Shown here: in pieces, positions 15,406-23,489 of the stretch | Numbering within the stretch: the stretch's first letter is position 1 | How the letters are laid out: every line of letters begins with the position of its first letter | Source of the DNA: Treponema sp. | Lineage (GTDB): Bacteria > Spirochaetota > Spirochaetia > Treponematales > Treponemataceae | Reading direction: 5' to 3' | DNA length: 29,389 nucleotides | Assembly (NCBI GenBank): GCA_018384055.1 | Contig: JAHAZL010000101.1 | Location: 1-29,389, forward strand | Notes under the pieces: generated by a model | Databases searched by the model: none | Told to the model about the DNA's origin: nothing | Seen by the model: only the letters and a program-made list of their open reading frames with translations | Program-made: the position numbers and the translations under genes

Positions 15406-15984
15406 AGTCCTTCCTCTAAAGCTGCGGGCCAAAGTAAGTCGGTCTGCATATTCAAGGTCACCTCCAACAGGCAGGCCGGAAGCAAGTCGCGTAACGGTCA
15501 CACCGCTATCAGCAAGAATCCGCTGAATGTACAGGGCCGTAGTGTCACCTTCAACAGTAGGATTTGTCGCAAGGATCACTTCCTTTACAAATCCTTCCTT
15601 GACGCGATCCACAAGGGAGCTGATACGCAGCTTGTCCGGAGTCATTCCTTCAAGAGGAGAAATAACGCCCCCAAGGACATGAAAGAGGCCGTGGAATTCG
15701 TGGCTGCTTTCAATTGTCGCAGCATCCTGAGGCTGCTCCACAACACAGATGATGCTGCGGTCACGGGTAACATCTGAACAGATTGGACAGGGATCATCTT
15801 CCGTCCACGCACCGCAAACTGAACACGGCTTAATCTTTTCCTGCAGGGTTTTAATCTGTTCTGCAAAACGGGCCATAAAATAGCCATCGGCTTTTAAAAG
15901 GCTGTTGGCAATTCTGGCGGCAGATTTTTTCCCAATGCCCGGAAGATGAGAAAAGCTTTCTGTAAGTTCATCAAGTGCGTTCAT
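15397..15984 (-). CDS. recR: Recombination mediator RecR
   Basis: This 195-residue protein matches RecR, which with RecO loads RecA at gaps. The helix-hairpin-helix is L-P-G-I-G-K-K-S-A at residues 14-22. The zinc finger uses Cys54, Cys57, Cys66 and Cys69. The Toprim domain shows V-V-E-Q-P-Q-D near 81-87, V-L-G-G-x-I-S-P-L-E-G and A-T-N-P-T-V-E-G-D-T-T-A. AGGTGA sits upstream of the start. It lies 19 bp after ybaB, as in the classic dnaX-ybaB-recR cluster. Its last codons overlap the decayed lipoprotein remnant, and the C-terminus (F-R-G-R-T-Q-L) may therefore be slightly altered. Confidence 0.96.
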   Translation of the reverse strand: MNALDELTESFSHLPGIGKKSAARIANSLLKADGYFMARFAEQIKTLQEKIKPCSVCGAWTEDDPCPICSDVTRDRSIICVVEQPQDAATIESSHEFHGLFHVLGGVISPLEGMTPDKLRISSLVDRVKEGFVKEVILATNPTVEGDTTALYIQRILADSGVTVTRLASGLPVGGDLEYADRLTLARSFRGRTQL

Positions 15985-16003
15985 CTTAAAATCACCTGTA
16001 AAA

Positions 16004-16309
16004 TCAGAGTCCCGGAATGTTCATGCCGCCAAGCATAGGACCAAGTTCTGACTTCATTTTTTCCTGCATGGCTTCAACTGCAGCGTGGTGTGCTGCAAGA
16101 ATCAAATCCTGAAGCATGGGTACATCGCGGTTGTCTACGCAGATGGGATCAAGCTTAATGTCTACCATTTCAAATTTTCCGTTGACTGTAACATTAACCA
16201 TGTTTCCGCCCGAAGAACCTGTTGTCCTAAGGGCACCGAATTTTTCCTGAGCTTCCTTAAGCTGGTTTTGAAGACCGCCTAGATTTTTCATCATGTCAAA
16301 TGGATTCAT
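16004..16309 (-). CDS. ybaB: YbaB/EbfC family nucleoid-associated protein
   Basis: This 101-residue protein has the YbaB/EbfC pattern. It starts M-N-P-F-D-M-M-K-N-L-G-G-L, a helix with Q-x-x-L-x-E-A-Q-E, then the beta segment V-x-V-T-V-N-G-K-F-E-M-V-D-I-K-L-D near 39-56, and a final helix. The family forms dimers that bind DNA non-specifically and coat the nucleoid; in Borrelia EbfC it is better studied. Position just upstream of recR supports the call. GGGGA precedes the start. Confidence 0.94.
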   Translation of the reverse strand: MNPFDMMKNLGGLQNQLKEAQEKFGALRTTGSSGGNMVNVTVNGKFEMVDIKLDPICVDNRDVPMLQDLILAAHHAAVEAMQEKMKSELGPMLGGMNIPGL

Positions 16310-16321
16310 ATAATTCCCCTA

Positions 16322-17269
16322 TTAAATTAAGCCTGTTGTTTCATCAATGCCCATCATGATGTTAAGGCACTGAACTGCAGCACCCGAAGCACCCTTTCCA
16401 AGGTTATCGAGTCTTGTTGTTACACAGATACGTTCATCGTTTCCGTAAACGAAAACTTCCATCAGGTTTGTATTTGCAAGGGTATTTGCCGGAATAAATG
16501 GTTCTGAAAGAGTTCCTTCTCCCATGAAAGCCGGAACCTTTACAAAGTTACATCCGTCGTAATGCTTTGCAAACATTTCCCAAACATCCTTTGCAGAAAC
16601 CTTCTTTGCAAGAAGTCTTGTATGGAGTCCGACTGTTACAGTCATTCCCTGGAAGTAATCGCATACATAAGGATTGAAAACTGGTTCATATTCAAGGCCT
16701 GGAATCAGCTTCATTTCGGGAAGATGCTTGTGTGCCTGTGTAAGGGCATAAAGTCTTGGAGAATCAAGTTCCACATTGCGTCCTTCCGCTTCGTAAAGTG
16801 CAATGGCCTTTTTGCCTGCCCCGGAATATCCTGAAACTGCATTGACACAAACAGGATAATCTTTTGGAAGGATTCCGCTTTTTACGAGGGGATATGCAAT
16901 TGCATTGAAACCGCTGGCATAGCAACCAGGATTTGCAACGCGGTTTGAAACCTGGATTTTTTCACGGAAGTTCTTGTCCAGTTCAGGGAATCCATAAGCC
17001 CATGCAGGATTTACGCGGTGGGCTGTAGAAGCATCGATGATTCTGGTCTTTGGATTTGTGCAGAGGCTTACGGCTTCGATTGAAGCGGCATCCGGAAGAC
17101 AGAGAAATGTATAGTCGGAAGCGTTGATGCACTTTGCACGCTCGCTGCTATCCTTGCGTTTTTCTTCGTCAATTTCGATTATTTCAAGGTCTGATCTTTT
17201 TGCAAAGCGTTCAAAAATCTTAAGGCCTGTTGTTCCTTCTTTTCCGTCAATAAATACTTTTACAGACAT
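16322..17269 (-). CDS. argC: N-acetyl-gamma-glutamyl-phosphate reductase, type 2
   Basis: This 315-residue protein is ArgC, the NADPH-dependent reductase of arginine biosynthesis (N-acetylglutamyl phosphate to the semialdehyde). The N-terminal dinucleotide-binding segment is F-I-D-G-K-E-G-T-T-G at 6-15, the shorter type-2 form. D-A-S-T-A-H-R at 79-85 and nucleophile Cys116 in N-P-G-C-Y-A-S-G are clear, with S-G-Y-S-G-A-G-K-K near 146-154. GGGAG precedes the start. It sits between dnaX and ybaB, which are normally adjacent, with gaps of 44 and 12 bp, so it is probably co-transcribed with replication and repair genes. No other arg gene is in the window. Confidence 0.95.
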   Translation of the reverse strand: MSVKVFIDGKEGTTGLKIFERFAKRSDLEIIEIDEEKRKDSSERAKCINASDYTFLCLPDAASIEAVSLCTNPKTRIIDASTAHRVNPAWAYGFPELDKNFREKIQVSNRVANPGCYASGFNAIAYPLVKSGILPKDYPVCVNAVSGYSGAGKKAIALYEAEGRNVELDSPRLYALTQAHKHLPEMKLIPGLEYEPVFNPYVCDYFQGMTVTVGLHTRLLAKKVSAKDVWEMFAKHYDGCNFVKVPAFMGEGTLSEPFIPANTLANTNLMEVFVYGNDERICVTTRLDNLGKGASGAAVQCLNIMMGIDETTGLI

Positions 17270-17313
17270 ATTTTTCTCCCTGGCAGATTTGATGCACTGT
17301 CATTGTTTTTCAA

Positions 17314-19164
17314 TCACTGACTTCCAAGGAGGGAACCCCTGAACACATCGCACAGGACTTCCACTTCCTTTGGAAGAACCACTTTTTCCTCAGTTTCTTT
17401 CTTTTCAAGAATTTTTATTTCAATGGAAATCTTCCTTCCATAAGCTTCAGAAAGATAGGCTGAAATTTTTTCGACTTCAGATGAAAGCTGTACCTGCACA
17501 AAATTATTTTCTGCGTACATGGTCATCCTGTCACCGTTTAGCTGCCAGTTGCAGGTCTCTGAAAGGCTGTTGGAAATCATTGCATCTTCAAGGGAAAAGT
17601 CACTGATCATTGCATCGCGAACTTTTCCTATGTTGCTTGAGTCAACTGTCTTTAAGGCCGCATTTTTTTCAGGCTGAACTTCCTGAACCTCTGGCACTGC
17701 AACTTCCACTGGCTTTGCAGGTTCCATTGCTGAATTGTTTACCGGCGGTTCAGCTCCGCCATTAAGAAAAGGGTCGAATTCCTCTTCTATGTTTGACCCG
17801 GCTTCCGATTCATCCGGAACATCATCTGATTCTTCCGTAAGGGCACTGAAAGTTGGCAAGCCGTTTACAGGTGTATTTTTTCTTATGGAATTTTCTTGCA
17901 CCGGTGCCGAAGTCTGAACCGGAGATTCTGTCCTTCTTTCTGAAATTCCCTGCTGAACAGACTGAACTGCTGACTGACCGTTTCCGCCTGCAACAGCCTG
18001 AAGTTTTCTTGGACCTGCAGCATTCATAAGTACTGGTTTTACAGCATCAACTGCCTTCTTTACTTCCTGTGCAGAAACATAATCCTTGAGCCAGCACATG
18101 CGGGAAAGGGCAAGTTCAAATTCATAGCGTGGACTAAGGCTGTACCTTATGTCACGGTAAAGCTGCATGAATATACTCAGTGCACGTTCAACCTGAATTG
18201 TAGACCAGGCATTGATTACATCAGCCGAATATCTTTCTGCACTCTGCCCCAGCAAGGCCTCCCTTTTTATTCCACTCTTGATGAAAAGAATGGAACGAAG
18301 ATAATCCGTGCAGTTCGAAATGAGCTGCTCGATGCTTACTCCGTTCTGAAGGTATTCGTCAAACTTAAGGAGAACATTGGTGCTGTCACCTTTTACGCAG
18401 AGGCCAAAAAGCTCGTTGAGCCTGTCGATGCCAACAAGACCAAGCTTGTCGCGGATTTTTTCATAGGTGATTTCATCGCCACTGAAAGCCGCAACCTGAT
18501 CAAAAAGAGTATAGCTGTCGCGCATTGAACCGCCTGCTTCACGGGCAATCCAATAGAGGGCTTCATCCTGAGCCTTGATACCAAGTTCTGCGGCGGCCTG
18601 TGCAAGCTGTTCCTTTACCTTTTCTACAGGAACAAGGCGATAGTTGAACTGCTGGCACCTTGATTTAATTGTAGCAGGAACCTTCTGAAGTTCTGTAGTA
18701 GCAAAAATGAAAACTACATGTGGAGGCGGCTCCTCAATGGTCTTAAGCAAAGCATTGAAGGCATTGTTTGAAAGCATATGGACTTCGTCGATGATGTAAA
18801 TCTTGTAGCGGCAGGTCTGCGGAGGGAAAAGAACCTCATCCTTGATCTGACGAACACCGTCTACGGAATTGTTTGAAGCTCCGTCTATTTCAAAAACATC
18901 AAGGGATGAACCGGCTGTAATTTCACGGCAAGCATCACATTCACCGCAAGGAGTTGCCGTTGGACCTTTCTGACAGTTGAGGGCCTTTGCAAGAATACGG
19001 GCAGTAGATGTCTTTCCGCATCCTCTAGGACCTGAAAACAGGTATGCATTGGCTATTTTGCCTGACTGAATCGAATTTTTTAGTGTTTCTGCAACAAATT
19101 CCTGGCCTACCAGGCTTGAAAAAGTCTGCGGGCGTCTTCTTGTCGCTGTTACTTCATATGCCAT
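17314..19164 (-). CDS. dnaX: DNA polymerase III subunit gamma/tau
   Basis: This 616-residue clamp-loader ATPase loads the sliding clamp at the replication fork. Walker A is G-P-R-G-C-G-K-T at 45-52, zinc-ligand cysteines are 64, 73, 76 and 79, Walker B contains D-E-V-H at 126-129, and sensor 1 follows in F-A-T-T-E. Residues about 380-510 are a low-complexity Pro/Glu/Val linker. The rest is a tau-like C-terminal domain. I did not find an A-AAA-AAG-type slippage site in a quick reading, so production of a short gamma form is unproven. The start M-A-Y-E-V is the family's. A promoter lies only 8 bp upstream and there is no Shine-Dalgarno sequence. Confidence 0.96.
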   Translation of the reverse strand: MAYEVTATRRRPQTFSSLVGQEFVAETLKNSIQSGKIANAYLFSGPRGCGKTSTARILAKALNCQKGPTATPCGECDACREITAGSSLDVFEIDGASNNSVDGVRQIKDEVLFPPQTCRYKIYIIDEVHMLSNNAFNALLKTIEEPPPHVVFIFATTELQKVPATIKSRCQQFNYRLVPVEKVKEQLAQAAAELGIKAQDEALYWIAREAGGSMRDSYTLFDQVAAFSGDEITYEKIRDKLGLVGIDRLNELFGLCVKGDSTNVLLKFDEYLQNGVSIEQLISNCTDYLRSILFIKSGIKREALLGQSAERYSADVINAWSTIQVERALSIFMQLYRDIRYSLSPRYEFELALSRMCWLKDYVSAQEVKKAVDAVKPVLMNAAGPRKLQAVAGGNGQSAVQSVQQGISERRTESPVQTSAPVQENSIRKNTPVNGLPTFSALTEESDDVPDESEAGSNIEEEFDPFLNGGAEPPVNNSAMEPAKPVEVAVPEVQEVQPEKNAALKTVDSSNIGKVRDAMISDFSLEDAMISNSLSETCNWQLNGDRMTMYAENNFVQVQLSSEVEKISAYLSEAYGRKISIEIKILEKKETEEKVVLPKEVEVLCDVFRGSLLGSQ

Positions 19165-19172
19165 AGGCGTAT

Positions 19173-19201
19173 AGAATACATCAAAAACGCCCTTTTCTCA
19201 A
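19173..19201 (-). promoter_or_regulatory. dnaX promoter, apparently leaderless
   Basis: On the minus strand TTGAGA (19201-19196), a 17-bp spacer and TATTCT (19178-19173) form a good sigma-70 promoter. Only 8 bp separate the -10 from the dnaX ATG, and those bases contain no Shine-Dalgarno sequence. Transcription would start at or within a base or two of the ATG. Confidence 0.6.
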
Positions 19202-19229
19202 TGCTATTTAATCTTGCTCCTGGCCTTTA

Positions 19230-19294
19230 GATATATACATTTGGTATAACCCAATATATCGATACTTACCAATAAAAACTGTATAATCATAACC
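19230..19294 (+). promoter_or_regulatory. mnmA -10 box and inverted repeat in the dnaX/mnmA divergent region
   Basis: TATAAT at 19282-19287 ends 7 bp before the mnmA ATG, with no Shine-Dalgarno sequence between. The -35 region is weak. Further up, GATATAT at 19230-19236 and ATATATC at 19254-19260 form an inverted repeat, with a nested TTGG (19241-19244) and CCAA (19251-19254). It lies between the two divergent promoters and could be a regulator site, but it is AT-rich and may be chance. Confidence 0.45.
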
Positions 19295-20479
19295 ATGAAT
19301 TATGTTGCACAGGACTTGCCAAAGGCAGGTGATACAGTTTTAGTCGGTCTTTCAGGTGGAGTTGATTCTACCCTAACAGCCCTCATGCTCAAGAACATGG
19401 GTTGCAAGGTAATCGGAGTTACCATGAGCCTTTGGGATGGCACCGTCATTGAAAAAAACAAAGACAGCAACAAAATCAAAATGAAGGAAGCCTGCTTTGG
19501 TCCAGGTGAAAAAGAAAACATCCGCCAGTGCACCGAATTCTGCAAGGAAAACGGAATTGAATACCATGTAGTTGATGTTAAGGCAGACTACAGGGAAAAG
19601 GTCCTTGAATATTTTAAATCTGAATACAGGAACGGACGCACACCAAATCCATGCATCATGTGCAACCAGAACATAAAGTTCGGCGCAATGCTCGATGCAA
19701 TAAAGGATCTTGGAATTGAATACGATTATTTCTGCACCGGCCACTATGCAAAAATCGTCCGCCCGGAAGAAGGCCTTTTTGGAACAGATGAAAGGCCTTG
19801 CATGATAAGCACTGCAACAGACGCAACAAAAGACCAGACCTATTTCATTTACCGCGTGCCTTCAGAAATCCTTGCAAAGGTAAGGTTTCCACTTGCAACC
19901 ATGAACAAGAACGATGTCATCAAGCTTGCAAAGGAAGCGAAACTTAGGGCCGCAGACAGGGAAGAAAGCCAGGACTTTGCAGGCGAAGAATACCGCGATG
20001 CACTATTCGCAGACAAGCCTAGCGTTCCGGGCGACATCATAGATTTGGACGGACATATCCTTGGAAGGCACAGGGGAATCGAGCACTACACCATCGGACA
20101 GAGGCGTGGACTTGGAGTTGCAGCAAGCTATCCTGTTTACGTTCATTCAATAGATGTGGAAAACAATCTTGTTGTCCTTGCAAAAAACGAGGAGCTTAAT
20201 TCCAAGGGTCTCATTGCAGACGACTTTGTTTGGCCTGCAGGAATCGAACCAAAGGATGAAGTTGAAACAATGGTAAAGATCCGACTTGCTTCGCGCCCGG
20301 TTCCTTGCAAGGTAACAAAATACATTCCGGAAGCCGATGACAAAACAGAATACAAGGGACAGCCCTGGAAAATCATGTTTGCTGAAGAACAGCGTGCAGT
20401 TGCTCCAGGTCAGTCTGCGGTTCTTTACAAGGACAGCGTAATCATCGGCGGCGGACTCATTGCAAGAGTAATCAAATGA
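19295..20479 (+). CDS. mnmA: MnmA-like tRNA-specific 2-thiouridylase
   Basis: This 394-residue protein belongs to the MnmA family, which thiolates uridine 34 of Glu/Gln/Lys tRNAs. The PP-loop S-G-G-V-D-S-T is at 20-26, N-P-C-I-M-C-N at 118-124 holds Cys120 and Cys123, and H-Y-T-I-G-Q-R-R-G-L-G leads into the C-terminal beta-barrel. Two points are unusual. The second catalytic cysteine, normally in S-T-G-I-C-F or S-Q-D-I-C-F, is missing: the segment reads E-S-Q-D-F-A-G at 224-230. An extra conserved-looking A-C-F-G-P-G-E motif contains Cys67. This suggests a subgroup that may handle sulfur differently, perhaps with an iron-sulfur cluster. It overlaps the TtcA-like gene by 4 bp. Confidence 0.88.
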   Translation: MNYVAQDLPKAGDTVLVGLSGGVDSTLTALMLKNMGCKVIGVTMSLWDGTVIEKNKDSNKIKMKEACFGPGEKENIRQCTEFCKENGIEYHVVDVKADYREKVLEYFKSEYRNGRTPNPCIMCNQNIKFGAMLDAIKDLGIEYDYFCTGHYAKIVRPEEGLFGTDERPCMISTATDATKDQTYFIYRVPSEILAKVRFPLATMNKNDVIKLAKEAKLRAADREESQDFAGEEYRDALFADKPSVPGDIIDLDGHILGRHRGIEHYTIGQRRGLGVAASYPVYVHSIDVENNLVVLAKNEELNSKGLIADDFVWPAGIEPKDEVETMVKIRLASRPVPCKVTKYIPEADDKTEYKGQPWKIMFAEEQRAVAPGQSAVLYKDSVIIGGGLIARVIK

Positions 20480-21189
20480 CACTTCAGAAACTCTACAGCT
20501 ATGCCCGTCAGTGCATACAGCAGTTTGATTTGATTGACGAAGGAGACAAAATCCTTGTTGGAATTTCAGGCGGAAAGGATTCCCTCACACTCCTCTACGC
20601 CCTTGCAGGCCTACGAAAATTCTTTCCGAAAAAATTTGAAATCATTGCGGCAACGGCAGACCTGGGTTTCGGGGAGTTCGACCTTTCAGGAATTCAGGAA
20701 CTTTGCAGGGATCTTGAAGTTGAATACCACATCATCAAAACGGACATTGCCCTTATACTGAAGGAAAAAGTTCAGAAGGCGTCCTATTGTGCCATGTGCG
20801 CAAAACTCCGCAAGGGAGCCATAAACAATTATGCAAAGGAAATGAAATGCAACAAGGTAGCCTATGCACATCATCAGGACGACATGATTGAAACCATGAT
20901 GCTTTCATTAATCTACGAAGGACAGTTCTACACCTTTGCACCAAAAACCTACTACAAGGAAGCGGACATTACCCTTATCCGCCCCCTCATCAACATTCCG
21001 GAAAGCGACATCAAGGGATTCAAAAACAAGTACAGTTTACCCTGCATAAAAAACCCATGTCCTCATGACGGCACGACAAGACGACAGTACGCAAAGGAAC
21101 TCATTGCAAAAATCAACAAAGACAATCCAGGCGTAAAGAAAAAAATGTACAATGCCATCCTCAAAGGCAAAATCTACGAGTGGGAATAA
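20476..21189 (+). CDS. TtcA-like tRNA thiolation PP-loop ATPase
   Basis: This 237-residue protein is in the TtcA/TtuA group of adenylating PP-loop enzymes; TtcA makes 2-thiocytidine 32 in tRNA. The PP-loop is G-I-S-G-G-K-D-S at 29-36. C-A-M-C at 105-108 with the following K-L-R-K-G matches the iron-sulfur cluster cysteine pair. H-H-Q-D-D at 132-136 and L-I-R-P-L at 167-171 are typical. Further cysteines at 190 and 195 could give the third ligand. It is shorter than E. coli TtcA (about 310). The ATG overlaps the mnmA stop (ATGA), so two tRNA thiolases are translated together. The exact tRNA target is inferred. Confidence 0.82.
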   Translation: MTLQKLYSYARQCIQQFDLIDEGDKILVGISGGKDSLTLLYALAGLRKFFPKKFEIIAATADLGFGEFDLSGIQELCRDLEVEYHIIKTDIALILKEKVQKASYCAMCAKLRKGAINNYAKEMKCNKVAYAHHQDDMIETMMLSLIYEGQFYTFAPKTYYKEADITLIRPLINIPESDIKGFKNKYSLPCIKNPCPHDGTTRRQYAKELIAKINKDNPGVKKKMYNAILKGKIYEWE

Positions 21190-21281
21190 CTCAAGTCACA
21201 AAATTTCCAACAATTGGTTTGAAATATCCTTAAAAAATATTTCTTCAAAAATAAAAATCTTTATTAGAAAAAATCCAATTT

Positions 21282-21316
21282 CTCCCTTATAATATACTTA
21301 TGTTATAAGGGAGGAG
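21282..21316 (+). promoter_or_regulatory. Chemoreceptor promoter with perfect inverted repeat
   Basis: CTCCCTTATAA at 21282-21292 and TTATAAGGGAG at 21303-21313 form a perfect 11-bp inverted repeat around 10 nt. The left arm contains TATAAT (21288-21293), a consensus -10 box. The right arm contains part of the Shine-Dalgarno sequence GGGAGGAG (21309-21316) for the TTG start at 21324. If TATAAT is the -10, transcription begins near 21300 and only the right arm is transcribed, so the repeat would act as a DNA operator and not as an mRNA hairpin. The -35 is weak, consistent with an activator or alternative control. Confidence 0.55.
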
Positions 21317-21323
21317 ATTAATC

Positions 21324-23426
21324 TTGAAATCGGAAAAGAAAATTTCATTAAACGTTCAAATCGTTCTCGTAAGCATCCTTTCAGTTTTATCAGCTGTAAT
21401 AATTCTCGGAATTGTTTCTGTAGTCAAAATGAATTCCACATACCGCAGCGACCTAAAGACTACCTCAGCAGCTCACGTTGAAAAAATGTCGGAACAGGTA
21501 AACAATATTTTTACACCTATGGCACTGCTATGTAATAATTCTGCAGCACTGGCTGAAGCCAAATACAATGGTGATGACATGCTAAAGAACTTCACCATAT
21601 TCTTGAAAAATTCAGAAAACATTTTCGACATCTATTATGCTTCTGACATTTCCATCAAAGACACTGCCAATGGTGGACTTTTTGTAAGTGCTGACGGTTG
21701 GGATCCTGATCCAGATTGGAACCCAGTAACAAGAGACTGGTACATCAGCGCAAAAAACAATCGTGGTAAATGCATTTTTACAGATCCATACATTGATGCC
21801 CAGACAGGAAACATCTGCTTTACACTTTCAAAAGCAATCGTCGTAAACAACAAATTCATGGGAGTTCTTGCCATCGACAGTTTCGTTGACGGACTTAACG
21901 ACAAACTCCAGAATCAGAAACTTACAGAAAACAGCGTTGTATATCTTATAGATGCAAAGGGGAAATACATCACCAATGAAGACGGTACAAAAGTCATGGA
22001 AGCAAATTTCTTTGACGACTCTGACTTCGACGAAGTTGCAAAGATGGACATCGCAAGCATTCTTAACGGGGAAACTCAGGTTTTCATTTCTTCAAAAAAA
22101 TATTACGGCGTTACTTCTGTTGCCGGAACAAACTGGTTCATCGTATGTGAAGGAAACCTTAGCGAACTTTCAAACATCCTTCTGGGCTACATCAAGTTCA
22201 TCGTAATCATCATGATTATCCTAATCGTTGGATTCGGAACAGTTGCACTTCTTATTTCTGGAAACATCTCAAAGGCATTTAAGACTTTATCTAAAGGATG
22301 TCAGAGTTTCTCTCGCGGAGATTTCACAGAAAGGTTCAAGAACTACAATTCAGAAGAAGCAAATCTTCTTTCTTCAGGCTTCAATGAACTTGCAGAGAAC
22401 ATGACAAAACTCGTTTCAGGAATCAAGGAATCAGCAACCAATGTTCAGAAAGTCTCTGAAAATGTTTGGAATACAACAGAACAGATTAATTCAACAGTAG
22501 AAAAAGTAAACCTTTCCGTTGACTCGATGAACAAGAGCATCGTTTCCGAAAACAATGCAATTGAAAACATTTCACAGGTAGTTTCCCTCATCGTTTCAGA
22601 AACAAACAGTCTCAACGAATCCATCCACAAGCAGGGCAACATTCTTTCAAAATCTGCAACAGCAGTTCAGGATATGGCACAGAATGTCATTACTACTGCA
22701 AACAAAACAAATGCTGCAACAGAATCCATCAGAAAACTTGTTGATGTCTCTCAGGAAAACAGAACTCAGCTCACAACTTCAACAAATGAAATTCAGCAGG
22801 TTAAGGAAGCTTCAAAACAGCTTCTTGCAATCAACGATGTAATTTCAGCAGTTGCCGCACAGACTAACCTTCTTGCCATGAATGCCGCCATCGAAGCAGC
22901 CCACGCAGGTGAAGCTGGCAAGGGATTTGCTGTTGTTGCAGGTGAAATCAGAAAACTTGCAGAAACCACTGCAAATCAGGCAAACAGTTCAAAGGAATCC
23001 ATCAGTTCCATCAGCGCAAAGATTGATGAAATTACAGAATCTTCCGTAAACATCACAAACTCTTTCGGTGCCACAATCGAACAGATCATGAGTGTTTCAG
23101 ACACAATTGAAGACCTTAAGAAAAAGGCAGAAGAACAGGGACAGCAGGCCCATGAAATCCTTACTTCCCTTAAGGATATTGATGATATTTCCCACAATGT
23201 TAAGACCAATGCAGAAAAAATCAGCAGCAGTACAGACCAGGCCTTTACACTTTGTTCCGGCATTAAAGAATCCAGTACCAGCGTAAAGGAATGCCTTGCA
23301 AGCTGCAATTCTGCCGTTGAAACTCTGGACTGCAACTCAAGGAAACTCAGTGAAATTTCAATTGAAGCAAAAAGTAATTCAAGAAACCTCATTGATTCCG
23401 TAAGCGTATTCAAGGTTAACAAGTAA
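21324..23426 (+). CDS. Methyl-accepting chemotaxis protein with dCache sensor
   Basis: This 700-residue chemoreceptor signals to CheA/CheW. Membrane segment 1 is about residues 11-35 and segment 2 about 286-312. The periplasmic region (36-285) is a double-Cache sensor, with D-W-N-P-V-T-R-D-W-Y near 131-140 as the ligand-pocket signature, so small ligands such as amino acids are likely. A HAMP-like region (313-370) leads to the long coiled-coil domain. Its tip is at 504-550, with A-A-Q-T-N-L-L-A-M-N-A-A-I-E-A-A-H-A-G. It starts at TTG 21324, seven bases after GGGAGGAG. It stands alone as a transcription unit. No che gene is nearby. Confidence 0.94.
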   Translation: MKSEKKISLNVQIVLVSILSVLSAVIILGIVSVVKMNSTYRSDLKTTSAAHVEKMSEQVNNIFTPMALLCNNSAALAEAKYNGDDMLKNFTIFLKNSENIFDIYYASDISIKDTANGGLFVSADGWDPDPDWNPVTRDWYISAKNNRGKCIFTDPYIDAQTGNICFTLSKAIVVNNKFMGVLAIDSFVDGLNDKLQNQKLTENSVVYLIDAKGKYITNEDGTKVMEANFFDDSDFDEVAKMDIASILNGETQVFISSKKYYGVTSVAGTNWFIVCEGNLSELSNILLGYIKFIVIIMIILIVGFGTVALLISGNISKAFKTLSKGCQSFSRGDFTERFKNYNSEEANLLSSGFNELAENMTKLVSGIKESATNVQKVSENVWNTTEQINSTVEKVNLSVDSMNKSIVSENNAIENISQVVSLIVSETNSLNESIHKQGNILSKSATAVQDMAQNVITTANKTNAATESIRKLVDVSQENRTQLTTSTNEIQQVKEASKQLLAINDVISAVAAQTNLLAMNAAIEAAHAGEAGKGFAVVAGEIRKLAETTANQANSSKESISSISAKIDEITESSVNITNSFGATIEQIMSVSDTIEDLKKKAEEQGQQAHEILTSLKDIDDISHNVKTNAEKISSSTDQAFTLCSGIKESSTSVKECLASCNSAVETLDCNSRKLSEISIEAKSNSRNLIDSVSVFKVNK

Positions 23427-23448
23427 TAAGTCTAAAGATAAAAAATAA

Positions 23449-23485
23449 GAGCCATGAAGTGTAAGATCACCTCAGGGCTCTTTTT
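23449..23485 (+). terminator. Rho-independent terminator after the chemoreceptor
   Basis: GAGCCATGAAGTG at 23449-23461 pairs with CACCTCAGGGCTC at 23468-23480 (11 of 13 pairs) around a 6-nt loop, followed by five T. It lies about 22 bp after the chemoreceptor stop. Confidence 0.82.
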
Positions 23486-23489
23486 CAAA

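Noticed and set aside
21221..21243. GAAATAT/ATATTTC inverted repeat after the ttcA-like gene as a terminator
   Set aside because: The 7-bp stem is almost all A-T and no T run follows; it is too weak to call.
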